From: Henriciella sp045287255
GTDB lineage: Bacteria; Pseudomonadota; Alphaproteobacteria; Caulobacterales; Hyphomonadaceae
Direction of reading: 5' to 3'
Assembly: GCF_045287255.1 (NCBI RefSeq)
Contig: NZ_CP137142.1
Coordinates: forward strand, 2,666,001-2,730,000
DNA: 64,000 nucleotides
Part shown: in pieces, positions 7,705 to 16,879 of the stretch
How the letters are laid out: the number at the start of each line of letters is the position of its first letter
Numbering within the stretch: position 1 is the stretch's first letter
Translations under genes and position numbers: made by a program
The notes under the pieces: model-generated
The model's input: only the letters and a program-made list of their open reading frames with translations
Databases searched by the model: none
Told to the model about the DNA's origin: nothing

Positions 7705-8970
7705 ATGGCGCGCATAACCTGGACGATCCGAATCCTCCTTGGAATCTCATTACTGATCGGCATGTCAGCCTGCACCATGCTTGGGCTGAATTATGCCAGC
7801 CTGGATGTTCAGAACAAACCCGCGCCGAGCCCTGGAATTGTTTTGCCCTTTGACACAGAAAGCGCGCAACAAAGGCTCATGCAGGAACTCTATGGCCCAT
7901 GGCCGGGAGAACTGCCTGTTATGGCCAGCGCCCCGCGCATGATTGATGCGGCGTATCTTGATGGTCGCGGTACGCTTGAAGAGATCACCTTAACAGTTGG
8001 CACTGGTGAGGGTGCTCGCAGTTTCCCAGTTGTGCTGGCTTTACCCAACAAAGCTGCGACCGAACCCGTCCCGTTGATCATCAGCCAGACTTTTTCGAGC
8101 AACTGCTCTGTTTTCCCGGAAAGCCCAGTCACAAATCGCGCCGGTATGCCCTGCACGGGTAGCGAGATGACAGGCACTGTCGGTTTTCTGGCAACGCAGA
8201 TTTTCGGAACCTACATCGCTAAAGCCCCTGTTGAGCGCTATTTTGACGCCGGGCTTGGTTATGCCAGTTTTGCCGGGGGCGATTTCGTACCGGATTCAAA
8301 TGGGGCGGCTCAAATCGTAATGCGCGGACTGAAGCCGGGGCCACAACCGACCAGTACGCTGATGGCCTGGGCCTATGGGTTTCACGCTGCCGCTACAGTT
8401 TTTCAGGACGATCTGCGCGTAGACGGCGATGCAATTGGCGCGCTTGGGCACTCGCGTTATGGCAAAGCCGCTTTGGTTGCAGCGGGCTGGTCTGATATTG
8501 TACAGACGGCCATTGCTCATCAGTCTGGATTTGGAGGCGGATCCTCCTCACGCTCTGAGACTGGCGAAACCCTTCTGCGCATGGCCAATTCATACCCTCA
8601 TTGGCTGCGCCCAAACCTTGCCCAAGACCTTGAGAACGGTACTGACCTGAGCCTCGATCAGCATTTCCTGCTGGCCCTGATTGCTCCAAAACCGATTTTC
8701 CTTGGCAATGGGCGCCGCGATGTCTGGTCTGACCCCAACTCATCCTTCCGCCTCGCTCTAGCCGCTGATACCGCTTACAAAGCGCAAGGTGTCGCTGGTC
8801 TGACCACCAGCAGAATGCAGGATTTCGATCCGAATGCAGATATTGCCTACTGGCTTAGGACAGGTGGGCACAGTGTGGTTTCAGAAGATATCGACGCTTT
8901 TATCGCTTTCATGAGCGCTCATTTCCCTTCCGCTACGCCAACCGAAACTGCTTTGCAAACATCGCAATGA
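7705..8970 (+). CDS. CE15 glucuronoyl-esterase-like lipoprotein
   Basis: The 421-residue alpha/beta hydrolase has the CE15 nucleophile motif GHSRYGK (Ser250). The family segments HQSGFGGG...SRSETGET, SYPHWLRPN and DQHFLLALIAPKPIFLGNGRRDVWSDP follow, then GGHSVVSEDID with the likely catalytic His389. CE15 enzymes cleave esters between glucuronic acid and lignin or other alcohols. The N-terminus is a signal peptide ending LIGMSAC, a reasonable lipobox, so it is probably a lipoprotein. The start at ATG 7705 follows TGAGGA. No polysaccharide-degradation genes adjoin it, so the substrate is open. Confidence 0.8.
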   Translation: MARITWTIRILLGISLLIGMSACTMLGLNYASLDVQNKPAPSPGIVLPFDTESAQQRLMQELYGPWPGELPVMASAPRMIDAAYLDGRGTLEEITLTVGTGEGARSFPVVLALPNKAATEPVPLIISQTFSSNCSVFPESPVTNRAGMPCTGSEMTGTVGFLATQIFGTYIAKAPVERYFDAGLGYASFAGGDFVPDSNGAAQIVMRGLKPGPQPTSTLMAWAYGFHAAATVFQDDLRVDGDAIGALGHSRYGKAALVAAGWSDIVQTAIAHQSGFGGGSSSRSETGETLLRMANSYPHWLRPNLAQDLENGTDLSLDQHFLLALIAPKPIFLGNGRRDVWSDPNSSFRLALAADTAYKAQGVAGLTTSRMQDFDPNADIAYWLRTGGHSVVSEDIDAFIAFMSAHFPSATPTETALQTSQ

Positions 8971-9015
8971 GCCCTAGCCTCTGCCCATAAAAATAATCCT
9001 GGGAGGCTAAACGCT

Positions 9016-9441
9016 ATGACAAATCTTGAATTTCTAACACCGGTCCTGATCCTGGTGCTGTGGACGCTGGTGATGTGGTTGTGGATGTATGCCACGCGCC
9101 TGCCCGCGATGACCAAGGCCAAGATTAACCCAAATGATGCCCGCCATCCGGGCACCTATGCAGATAAAATCCCATCCAATGTCCGTGCCGTAGCCGACAA
9201 TTATAACCACCTGCATGAGCAGCCGACGATCTTCTATGCCCTGATGATGTTTGCCGCCTTAACCGGCGGTGGTGGCACAACCATGCTGTATCTGGCCTTT
9301 GCCTATGTTGGCCTGCGCATCGTGCATTCTCTGGTTCAGGTGCTCAGCCCAAACGTCACACTACGGTTCCTTGTATTCTCTGTCAGCACGATCATTCTGA
9401 TCGTTATGGCTGTGATGGAAGCGCTTCGGGTCTTCCTGTAA
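9016..9441 (+). CDS. MAPEG family membrane protein
   Basis: The 141-residue protein has four hydrophobic segments, with the MAPEG-type stretch VADNYNHLHEQPTIFYAL between helices 1 and 2 and YVGLRIVHSLVQ in helix 3 (PF01124). MAPEG proteins include glutathione-dependent membrane enzymes; bacterial members of this subgroup are uncharacterised. The start at 9016 follows GGGAGG. It lies 26 nt upstream of prfA and may be co-transcribed with it. Confidence 0.85.
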   Translation: MTNLEFLTPVLILVLWTLVMWLWMYATRLPAMTKAKINPNDARHPGTYADKIPSNVRAVADNYNHLHEQPTIFYALMMFAALTGGGGTTMLYLAFAYVGLRIVHSLVQVLSPNVTLRFLVFSVSTIILIVMAVMEALRVFL

Positions 9442-9467
9442 AGCCCGTTCCGGTTTAGAGGCGGGGC

Positions 9468-10541
9468 ATGGCCAATATCCCCCAGTCCCGCCTTGAACAG
9501 GTTATTGAACGCTTTGAGGAAGTCGAAGCCCGTATGGGTGCGACTACAGATGGCGACGAAATCGTCGCCCTGTCCCGCGAGCATGCCGAGCTGAAACCTG
9601 TTGTCGAGGCTGCGCGCGAGCTGATCTCAATGCGTGAAGGCCTGGTTGAAGCCGAAGCCATGGTCAAAGGCGACGACCATGAAATGGCAGAGCTGGCTCA
9701 GGAAGAAGCTTCTGAACTGCGTGATCGTATTCCCGAAGCTGAGAAAGCCATGCAACTCCTGCTGCTGCCCAAAGACAGTGACGATAAGGCTAATATCGTA
9801 TTGGAAATCCGGGCAGGGACAGGCGGAGATGAAGCCGCCATTTTTGCAGGCGACCTGTTCCGCATGTACTCGCGCTATGCCTCCCTGCAAGGCTGGAAGA
9901 TTGACCTGCAGAGCGCCTCAGAAGGCGATGTTGGCGGGTATAAGGAAATCATCGCTAATGTCGAAGGTGACGGGGTTTTCGGACGCCTGAAATGGGAATC
10001 TGGGGTTCACCGGGTTCAGCGCGTTCCAGCAACCGAAACGCAGGGCCGTATTCACACATCTGCGGCTTCCGTGGCCGTCTTGCCTGCGCCAGAAAATGTC
10101 GAGATCGAAATCCGTAATGAAGACATCCGGATCGATACAATGCGCGCTTCTGGCGCCGGGGGTCAGCACGTCAACACAACCGACTCCGCGGTGCGGATCA
10201 CGCACATACCGACCGGCATTATCGCCACCAGCTCGGAAAAATCCCAGCATGTGAACCGCGACAAGGCCATGCAACAGCTTAAAATCCGGCTGTATGAGCG
10301 TGAAAAAGCTTTGGCCGATGCAGAACGCGCAGAAGCGCGCGCTTCTCAGGTTGGGTCTGGCGACCGCAGCGAGAAAATCCGCACCTATAATTACCCGGAA
10401 AATCGCGTCACCGATCACCGGATCGGCCTGACCCTCTATTCGCTCGACAAGATCATTGCCGGGGACAAGCTTGAGGACATCATTGAGGCCTTGATGACCG
10501 AAGATCAGGCTCGCCGGCTTGCCGCCATGGAAGACGCGTGA
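9468..10541 (+). CDS. prfA: Peptide chain release factor 1
   Basis: The 357-residue factor terminates translation at UAA and UAG. The stop-codon-reading motif Pro187-Ala188-Thr189 (PAT, RF1 specific) and the catalytic Gly231-Gly232-Gln233 in GAGGQHVN are both present. The N-terminal coiled-coil domain is intact. The stop codon overlaps the GTG start of prmC by 4 nt; PrmC methylates the GGQ glutamine, so the pair is functionally matched. Confidence 0.97.
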   Translation: MANIPQSRLEQVIERFEEVEARMGATTDGDEIVALSREHAELKPVVEAARELISMREGLVEAEAMVKGDDHEMAELAQEEASELRDRIPEAEKAMQLLLLPKDSDDKANIVLEIRAGTGGDEAAIFAGDLFRMYSRYASLQGWKIDLQSASEGDVGGYKEIIANVEGDGVFGRLKWESGVHRVQRVPATETQGRIHTSAASVAVLPAPENVEIEIRNEDIRIDTMRASGAGGQHVNTTDSAVRITHIPTGIIATSSEKSQHVNRDKAMQQLKIRLYEREKALADAERAEARASQVGSGDRSEKIRTYNYPENRVTDHRIGLTLYSLDKIIAGDKLEDIIEALMTEDQARRLAAMEDA

Positions 10542-11392
10542 GTGAGATAAGCTGGGAGGCTTTCCTCAAGCAGGCCCAGCAAAAACTTGCTGACGCTGGT
10601 ATCGAAGACGCGCGCGATGAAGCCCGCTGGCTCGTGCGCCTGATTGGCGGGGTCTCCTCCAGCGATTTGATCGCTCGTGGTGATGACCCAATAGAGGCGA
10701 GCGCGCGGACCCGACTGCAGAATGCTTTACAAAGACGTGTGGCGCACGAACCCTTGCAGCATATTGTCGGCGAAACCGAGTTTTTCGGGCTGGCGCTTAC
10801 GTCTGACAAGCGCGCCCTGGTGCCACGCCCAGACAGCGAATGCGTTGTTGAACTCGCGCTTGAGACAATTCCGCGGGACGCAGACTATGCCTTGGCAGAC
10901 TTGGGAGCGGGTACGGGTGCGCTGTTGATCGCTCTGCTCAAGCAGCGGCCCCAAACCACAGGAACGACCATTGAGCGCTCTGAAGCCGCGAACAGCCTGA
11001 TTTCTGAGAACCTGACCCGCCACGGCCTTGAAAACCGAGCAAGCCAGTTTGCTGGATCATGGTCTGAATGGACTGGTTGGAGTATCTGCGACCTCATCAT
11101 CTCTAACCCGCCTTACATTGAAAGCGCTGTGATCCCGACGCTGGCCCCGGAAGTTCGCGAATACGATCCAATGGACGCCCTTGATGGCGGCGCTGATGGC
11201 CTTGATGCCTATCGAGAGATCATCTCCATCGCGTCTACCGAAATGAAGCCCGCTGCCTGGCTGGTGCTTGAGATTGGGTATGATCAAGAAGCAGCGGTTT
11301 CCGCATTGCTTAAGGAAAACGGTTTCATCAACTTGATCCACCGCAAAGATTTGGGCGGGAATGACCGCGCAATTGCTGCACAGCAGCCTTAA
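10538..11392 (+). CDS. prmC: Release factor glutamine N5-methyltransferase
   Basis: The 284-residue SAM-dependent methyltransferase modifies the GGQ glutamine of release factors. The SAM-binding motif is DLGAGTGALLIALL, and the substrate motif Asn190-Pro-Pro-Tyr193 occurs in IISNPPYIES. An N-terminal helical domain of about 80 residues recognises the release factor. Its GTG start lies in the GTGA overlap with prfA, so translation is coupled. Confidence 0.95.
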   Translation: MSEISWEAFLKQAQQKLADAGIEDARDEARWLVRLIGGVSSSDLIARGDDPIEASARTRLQNALQRRVAHEPLQHIVGETEFFGLALTSDKRALVPRPDSECVVELALETIPRDADYALADLGAGTGALLIALLKQRPQTTGTTIERSEAANSLISENLTRHGLENRASQFAGSWSEWTGWSICDLIISNPPYIESAVIPTLAPEVREYDPMDALDGGADGLDAYREIISIASTEMKPAAWLVLEIGYDQEAAVSALLKENGFINLIHRKDLGGNDRAIAAQQP

Positions 11393-11564
11393 GCACTTTT
11401 CCTCTTGGCGAATCCCTTCCCCCACGCTAAGTATGCGTTCGAAGGCAAGCGACACGGGGCGTGTCCAGTCTTTATATCTGCGCGACAGCATCAGTTGAGC
11501 CAAGACAGCCATCGTGCGTGAACCGTCCGGCAAGCCGGGCCAATAAAGATCAGGAACTTTGCCA

Positions 11565-12212
11565 ATGGCAATGCAGCGCAAGCGCCGTCGCCGCTCAGGC
11601 GGCAACAATAACGGAAATAACAACAACCCGAACCGTCACTTTGAAAGTAACGGGCCAGACGTGCGTATCCGTGGCTCTGCACAACAGATTCTCGACAAGT
11701 ATATGCAGTATGCGCGCGACGCCCAAACTTCTGGCGACCGCGTTAAGGCCGAAGCGCTGTTCCAGCATGCCGAGCACTATGCGCGCATTGTTGCAGAGTT
11801 CGAAAAGATTAAAGAAAAAGAGCGCGCTGAGCGCGAGGAACGCGAAGCCCGCAAGGCTGAAGAACGCGCCCAACGTGAAGCGGAACGGGCTGCCGAGCGC
11901 GCCGCACGCGGCGAGACCGAGGCTGATACAGAAGAGCCTAGCGAAGCCCGCGATGAAGGTGATGCCGAGAGCGAGGGTGATGCCCCCCGCCGCAGCCGCC
12001 GTCGCAAACCACGTGAAGATGCTTCTGACGCTCTGAAAGTTATCGATGGTGAGGAAGCTGAAACAACATCAGAAGACGCGCCTGAGACTGAAGAAAAGCC
12101 GAAACGCCGCCGCAGCTATACTCGCAAGAAAGACCCTGTGGCCGAAGAAGACGGCGTCATGAAAACACTTGCACGGGGCGCGGAACCGGAAACCGTTTCC
12201 GAAACCGAGTAA
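11565..12212 (+). CDS. DUF4167 domain protein, basic N-terminus and acidic tail
   Basis: The 215-residue protein has a basic RNA-binding-like start (QRKRRRRSGGNNN), then the conserved DUF4167 block VRGSA-like IRGSAQQILDKYMQYARDAQ...EALFQHAEHYARI at about residues 33-75. A long charged coiled coil rich in Glu, Arg and Ala follows, then an acidic low-complexity tail. DUF4167 proteins often lie beside prmC in alphaproteobacteria; function is unknown. The start at 11565 follows CAGGA. It is convergent with trmJ, whose stop is 2 nt away. Confidence 0.88.
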   Translation: MAMQRKRRRRSGGNNNGNNNNPNRHFESNGPDVRIRGSAQQILDKYMQYARDAQTSGDRVKAEALFQHAEHYARIVAEFEKIKEKERAEREEREARKAEERAQREAERAAERAARGETEADTEEPSEARDEGDAESEGDAPRRSRRRKPREDASDALKVIDGEEAETTSEDAPETEEKPKRRRSYTRKKDPVAEEDGVMKTLARGAEPETVSETE

Positions 12213-12214
12213 GC

Positions 12215-12958
12215 CTAGTCGTCGCGTTTCACACGCGCCTGACCGCGCCCTAAAGCCAGCGCCTTGATCGCGCCGCGAAACGTGCGCACTTCCTGCATGG
12301 TCCAGTCACCCCGGATAAAACCATTGCGAATATTGGTTTTCATCAGAGGGGTTTTGTCCGGCGGATAGAAATAGCCCGCGCGTTCCAGCTCTTCCTCCAG
12401 ATGCTCAAACATCCGGATCAGGTCTTCTCTGGGCGCAGGGGCTTCAACGCCTGTTTTCTCACCTTCCCAGCGGCCAATCGCGCCTTGGGCCGCCCCCCAG
12501 CCGGCACTGAAGACGCCAACGGCCTGCGCCAGATTGAGTGAGGCAAAGTCCGGATTGACCGGATAGGTCATGATCGCATCGGCGAGGCCTACCACATCAC
12601 TTGGCAAACCATGGCTCTCTGCGCCAAACAAAATGCCTGCCTTATGCCCGCGTTGCATAATCCGCTCGACCCCGCCAGCGGCATCCACCACCAGCTTCTC
12701 CATACCCCGGGGGCGCGCCGTCGCCGCCAGCACTGTTCCAAGATCAGCAATCGCAGCCTCAGCCGTGTCAAACACCTCAACACTGACGCCAGCCTCAAAT
12801 GCGCCAGCGGATAAAGGCTCAGCCGCCGCATTCGGCCAACCATCACGCGGCGCCACTAAGCGCAGTTCTGTCAGGCCAAAGTTCAACATGACCCGCGCAG
12901 TGGAACCAATGTTCTCACCGAGCTGAGGATGATGCAGGATTATTACAGGTATCGACAT
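12215..12958 (-). CDS. trmJ: tRNA (Cm32/Um32) 2'-O-methyltransferase, SpoU family
   Basis: The 247-residue SPOUT-fold methyltransferase shows the family motifs in order: NIGSTARVMLNFG near residue 15, ILFGAESHGL with the N-terminal edge of the knot, and the SAM-binding SLNLAQAVGVFS. TrmJ methylates the ribose at position 32 of tRNAs; the C-terminal 60 residues form the helical extension that this group uses for tRNA binding. The start at 12958 agrees with the conserved PVIILHHPQLGENIGS opening. Divergent from icd. Confidence 0.88.
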   Translation of the reverse strand: MSIPVIILHHPQLGENIGSTARVMLNFGLTELRLVAPRDGWPNAAAEPLSAGAFEAGVSVEVFDTAEAAIADLGTVLAATARPRGMEKLVVDAAGGVERIMQRGHKAGILFGAESHGLPSDVVGLADAIMTYPVNPDFASLNLAQAVGVFSAGWGAAQGAIGRWEGEKTGVEAPAPREDLIRMFEHLEEELERAGYFYPPDKTPLMKTNIRNGFIRGDWTMQEVRTFRGAIKALALGRGQARVKRDD

Positions 12959-13010
12959 AGGTTTTGCTATTCAGCCACCGCCGCGCTGCGTCAACCTACT
13001 GAAGTCTGTT

Positions 13011-13038
13011 TTGACGCCGTGCCTACAACTGCTATAGG
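13011..13038 (+). promoter_or_regulatory. Sigma70-type promoter for icd
   Basis: TTGACG at 13011-13016 and TATAGG at 13033-13038 are separated by 16 nt and lie about 43 nt upstream of the icd start. The match to the -35 consensus is strong and to the -10 fair. Confidence 0.55.
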
Positions 13039-13080
13039 CAGCCCAGAAACCAGAAAGACAACTCCAAAAGGAACCCTCCC

Positions 13081-14301
13081 ATGGCAAAGATCAAGGTCGA
13101 AAATCCAATCGTCGAAATGGATGGCGATGAAATGACCCGCATCATCTGGCAGATGATCAAAGACCAACTGATCCACCCTTACCTTGATGTGGACCTGAAA
13201 TATTACGACCTCTCGATCCAAAGCCGTGACGAGACAGACGACCAGATCACCCACGATGCTGCGCATGCCACCAAAGAGCACGGCGTTGCGGTGAAATGTG
13301 CAACGATCACACCGGACGAGCAACGTGTTGAAGAGTTCGGCCTCAAGAAAATGTGGAAGTCACCAAACGGCACAATCCGCAACATCCTTGGCGGTGTTGT
13401 TTTCCGTGAGCCAATTGTGATCGACAATGTCCCACGTCTGGTCCCGGGCTGGACCCAGCCTGTTGTTGTTGGCCGCCACGCGTTTGGTGATCAGTATAAA
13501 GCCACAGATTTCCTCGTTCCCGGCGCTGGTAAGCTGACCATGAAGTGGGAAGCCGCTGATGGTTCTGACAGCCAGGAATATGAAGTTTACGACTTCCCAG
13601 AGGCTGGTATCGCCATGGGCATGTACAACCTCGACCAGTCTATCCGTGACTTTGCGCGTGCCAGCATGAACTATGGCCTCCAGCGCAAGTGGCCGGTTTA
13701 CCTGTCGACCAAGAACACCATCATGAAAAAGTATGATGGCCGCTTCAAAGACATCTTCCAGGAAGTCTTCGACACTGAGTTTAAGGAAGCCTTCGCTGAG
13801 TTTGGTGGCACATATGAGCACCGCCTGATCGACGATATGGTTGCGGCAGCGATGAAATGGTCTGGCGGTTATGTCTGGGCCTGTAAGAACTATGATGGCG
13901 ACGTACAGTCTGACACGGTTGCACAAGGCTATGGCTCTCTTGGCCTGATGACCTCTGTTCTGATGACCCCGGATGGCAAGACCGTCGAAGCCGAAGCCGC
14001 CCACGGTACCGTGACCCGTCACTACCGTAACCACCAGAAGGGTGAGGCGACCTCTACGAACTCGATCGCGTCGATCTTTGCCTGGACCCGTGGTCTGCAG
14101 CACCGTGGCCGCATGGACAACACACCAGAGGTTACAGCCTTCGCCCAGAAGCTTGAGGATACGGTCATCAAGACTGTTGAAGGCGGTCAGATGACGAAAG
14201 ACCTCGCACTGCTGGTTGGCCCGGAGCAAGAGTGGTTGACCACTGAGGGCTTCCTAAACGCCGTAGGTGAAAACTTCGAAAAGGCGATGTCTGCAGGCTA
14301 A
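13081..14301 (+). CDS. icd: NADP-dependent isocitrate dehydrogenase, homodimeric eukaryote-like type
   Basis: The 406-residue enzyme oxidatively decarboxylates isocitrate to 2-oxoglutarate in the TCA cycle. The opening IVEMDGDEMTRIIW, the substrate loop SPNGTIRNILGG starting at Ser94, and the NADP region AAHGTVTRHYR identify the subclass shared by alphaproteobacteria and eukaryotes. The ribosome site AAGGAACC precedes ATG 13081 and a good promoter lies upstream. Its stop codon shares one base with the ATG of the following GNAT gene (TAATG). Confidence 0.97.
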   Translation: MAKIKVENPIVEMDGDEMTRIIWQMIKDQLIHPYLDVDLKYYDLSIQSRDETDDQITHDAAHATKEHGVAVKCATITPDEQRVEEFGLKKMWKSPNGTIRNILGGVVFREPIVIDNVPRLVPGWTQPVVVGRHAFGDQYKATDFLVPGAGKLTMKWEAADGSDSQEYEVYDFPEAGIAMGMYNLDQSIRDFARASMNYGLQRKWPVYLSTKNTIMKKYDGRFKDIFQEVFDTEFKEAFAEFGGTYEHRLIDDMVAAAMKWSGGYVWACKNYDGDVQSDTVAQGYGSLGLMTSVLMTPDGKTVEAEAAHGTVTRHYRNHQKGEATSTNSIASIFAWTRGLQHRGRMDNTPEVTAFAQKLEDTVIKTVEGGQMTKDLALLVGPEQEWLTTEGFLNAVGENFEKAMSAG

Positions 14302-14840
14302 TGCCCGCCGATAGTGCCAAGATTATTATACGCAAAGCGGCCCCGGGGGATGAATATGCCCTTGGGGCCGTTGGCATGGCGACCTTTCTTGAGAGCTTTA
14401 TCGAGGATATTCCCGGCCCTGATCTGATTAAGCATTGCCATAATCAGCACAGTGTTGAGGCCTATCGCCAATTTCTCAACGCCTCTGATCCCCGCTATGC
14501 TTGCTGGCTGGCAGAACATCCTGAAACAGGTGCACCGGTTGGCTATGCCGTGACCTGCCCGCCTGACCTCCCCGTCGAAACCGAACCGAATGATATCGAA
14601 CTGAAGCGAATTTACGTCTTCTCAAAGTATCATGGCAGCGGTGCCGGAAAGCAGCTCAATGACGCCGCAACAGCGCATGCAAAGGTCCTGAAAGCGCCGG
14701 CTTTCCTGCTCGGCACTTATGAAGAGAATGAGCGCGCCATCGCCTTCTACAAACGCGAAGGGTTTACCCAAGTCGGCACACGCCAGTTTCAGGTTGGCGA
14801 CAAACTCTTCGACGACATTGTCATGGCCAAACCGCTTTAG
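14301..14840 (+). CDS. GNAT family N-acetyltransferase
   Basis: The 179-residue protein has the GNAT core: ELKRIYVFSKYHGSGAGKQLNDAA, which carries the acetyl-CoA pyrophosphate loop (R/Q-x-x-G-x-G/A), and ENERAIAFYKREGFTQVGTRQF, the conserved C-terminal motif B. It is translationally coupled to icd by a TAATG junction, suggesting co-expression with the TCA enzyme. The acyl acceptor is unknown. Confidence 0.85.
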   Translation: MPADSAKIIIRKAAPGDEYALGAVGMATFLESFIEDIPGPDLIKHCHNQHSVEAYRQFLNASDPRYACWLAEHPETGAPVGYAVTCPPDLPVETEPNDIELKRIYVFSKYHGSGAGKQLNDAATAHAKVLKAPAFLLGTYEENERAIAFYKREGFTQVGTRQFQVGDKLFDDIVMAKPL

Positions 14841-14924
14841 AGCCATTCTGCCGCGCGTCTGCCTGCCACATACTGCAATTGAGATGCATGCGTCTTACTC
14901 CACCAAACTTTGGAGGAGGCAGTC

Positions 14925-15299
14925 ATGAATATCTGGATTATCAGCGCCGCAGGGTTCAGCGCATTCACAACACTGGTGCACTTCTTTGCAGGCGGCGCGA
15001 CTGTGGCAAGGCCATTACTGGACGCCAAAGACATCGATAAAGTTGCCAAACTGGTCAATTATTTCTGCTGGCATATCGCAACGCTGGTTCTTGCCGGAAC
15101 CGCTCTTGGCTATGCCTATGTCGCGATGGCGCCTGAGCAGACTGTTTTGCTGCTCGCGCTTAGCGGGTTTAGCGGGGCGTGTTGCCTGCTCAATCTCGGC
15201 ATTATCCTGCGTTACGGGATGAGCTTGATGGCGATGCCGCAATGGTTATTGCTTGGCGGGATGTCAGCGCTTGGTTTTGCAGGGCACGCAACGCTCTAA
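14925..15299 (+). CDS. Small integral membrane protein, unknown function
   Basis: The 124-residue protein has four hydrophobic helices and few charged residues. The first helix contains HFFAGG and a central segment contains NYFCWHIATL. A strong GGAGGAGG site precedes ATG 14925. No family can be named with confidence. It stands alone between a GNAT gene and a convergent exported protein. Confidence 0.75.
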   Translation: MNIWIISAAGFSAFTTLVHFFAGGATVARPLLDAKDIDKVAKLVNYFCWHIATLVLAGTALGYAYVAMAPEQTVLLLALSGFSGACCLLNLGIILRYGMSLMAMPQWLLLGGMSALGFAGHATL

Positions 15300-15303
15300 G
15301 CCA

Positions 15304-15657
15304 CTAGTCTTCAATCACCTTGATCCAGGGCGTATTATTATAGCTGTCTGGGTCTGCTTCAGGTCCGAAGCAGATTTCCAGAAGAGGCGTCGCCTGATAG
15401 GCAGGTGGGGCACGGAAATGCCCTTCCCGGCCATCAATGATCAGATCGCAATTGCAATCGACGCCCTCTTCCTCAGCGCCATCGATGCTCTGCTTGATCA
15501 GCTTGCAGCCACGTTCTGCGCGCGTCGAGATTTCGGTGCGCATAGAATAGCCCGCCTCCTGCCACACGGTTGTGGCAGAACGGCAAACCTCTGCGCTTGC
15601 CGGAAAAGCCAACGCAAACAGGGCAAGGGGAAGAGCAATCTGTTTCATGCCACTCAT
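15304..15657 (-). CDS. Small exported protein with cysteine pairs
   Basis: The 117-residue protein has a signal peptide ending FALAFPASA, so the mature form would start EVCRS and be about 92 residues. It contains five mature cysteines (EVC, GC, DCNC, ICF), compatible with disulfides in the periplasm. Translation may start at 15657 or three codons later at MKQ, which gives the neater signal peptide. Unrecognised family. It lies 72 nt downstream of purS on the same strand. Confidence 0.65.
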   Translation of the reverse strand: MSGMKQIALPLALFALAFPASAEVCRSATTVWQEAGYSMRTEISTRAERGCKLIKQSIDGAEEEGVDCNCDLIIDGREGHFRAPPAYQATPLLEICFGPEADPDSYNNTPWIKVIED

Positions 15658-15729
15658 TTAAGCACAAAACAGGCCAAGGGGGCGCCCTGACCTGTTATTT
15701 ACGTAATTCAATCAGCCGGGAGCGCTGGA

Positions 15730-15972
15730 TCAGCTTGAAAGCTCGATGCGGTAGCTTTCGATCACCGTGTTGGCGAGCAGCTTCTCACACATCTCTTTGA
15801 CCCGTGCTTCAGCGTCCGCTTCGGCAACACCTTCAAGGTCCAGCTCGATAACCTTGCCAATGCGCGCGCCCTGAACCTCACCAAAGCCCATACGGCCGAG
15901 CGTATCCGCGACAGCCTTGCCCTGCGGGTCCAAGACCCCTGATTTCAACGCGACGTGGACGATGGCTTTCAT
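15730..15972 (-). CDS. purS: Phosphoribosylformylglycinamidine synthase subunit PurS
   Basis: The 80-residue protein opens MKAIVHVALKSGVLDPQGKAV, the PurS signature, and has the beta-alpha-beta fold of the family. PurS bridges PurL and PurQ in the FGAM synthase complex of de novo purine synthesis. Its start overlaps the purC stop by 4 nt. purQ and purL, which usually follow, are not found here; the next gene encodes an unrelated exported protein. Confidence 0.93.
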   Translation of the reverse strand: MKAIVHVALKSGVLDPQGKAVADTLGRMGFGEVQGARIGKVIELDLEGVAEADAEARVKEMCEKLLANTVIESYRIELSS

Positions 15973-16739
15973 TTCGGAGCTCCGTTGAAACTGACAATTT
16001 CAGCGCCTTGGGCTGATTCCTTGATAATGCCGAGACGCCGCGCAACTTCGGCATAAGCCTCGGTCACACCGCCAAGGTCACGGCGGAAGCGATCTTTATC
16101 CAGCTTCTCATTGGTTTCGAGATCCCAAAGGCGGCAACTGTCCGGGCTGATCTCATCAGCCAGAATGGTCCGCTGCACGTCATTCTCGAAGTGGCGACCA
16201 AACTCCAGCTTGAAATCAACCAGCTTGATGCCAACACCCGCGAACAGGCCGGACATGAAGTCATTCACGCGCAGGGACAGCGCGATCAGTTCATCCATCT
16301 CCTGCGGGCTCGCCCAGTTAAACGCAGCAATATGCTCTTCGGACACCAGTGGGTCGCCAAGCTCATCATTCTTCAGGCAAAACTCAACAATCGCACGTGG
16401 CAGCTGCGTACCTTCTTCAACACCCAGACGTTTTGACATGGTTCCGGCTGCGACATTTCGCACGATCACTTCGAGCGGGATGATCTCAACCTTCTTGATC
16501 AGCTGCTCACGCATGTTCAGGCGCTTGATGAAGTGATTGGGGATGCCGACCCCAGCAAGGCGCGTCATCATAAACTCACTGATGCGATTATTCAGAACGC
16601 CCTTTCCATCCAAAACCGCTTTCTTTTCAGCGTTAAAGGCGGTGGCATCGTCCTTGAAGTATTGCACAAGCGTGCCCGGCTCAGGCCCTTCATAAAGGAT
16701 CTTGGCCTTGCCCTCATAAATCATGCGACGTCTGGTCAT
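15969..16739 (-). CDS. purC: SAICAR synthetase
   Basis: The 256-residue enzyme ligates aspartate to CAIR in purine synthesis. The ATP-binding start IYEGKAKILYEGP, the motif IPLEVIVRNVAAGT and the active-site segment DFKLEFGRHF are all present. It starts at 16739 and is coupled to purS by an ATGA overlap. The 140 nt upstream separate it from the divergent DUF1476 gene. Confidence 0.96.
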   Translation of the reverse strand: MTRRRMIYEGKAKILYEGPEPGTLVQYFKDDATAFNAEKKAVLDGKGVLNNRISEFMMTRLAGVGIPNHFIKRLNMREQLIKKVEIIPLEVIVRNVAAGTMSKRLGVEEGTQLPRAIVEFCLKNDELGDPLVSEEHIAAFNWASPQEMDELIALSLRVNDFMSGLFAGVGIKLVDFKLEFGRHFENDVQRTILADEISPDSCRLWDLETNEKLDKDRFRRDLGGVTEAYAEVARRLGIIKESAQGAEIVSFNGAPK

Positions 16740-16879
16740 AGCGGCCCTTTCAGGTTGCGGGCGGAAACATCAAGCGCCTCCCATACGCTACTGTGTCGAT
16801 TCAGGCAAAAGCCTTATTGCACCCAACCGCATCTACGGGATATATCACGCGATAAGACAGCCATTAGAAGGGTCCTCCC

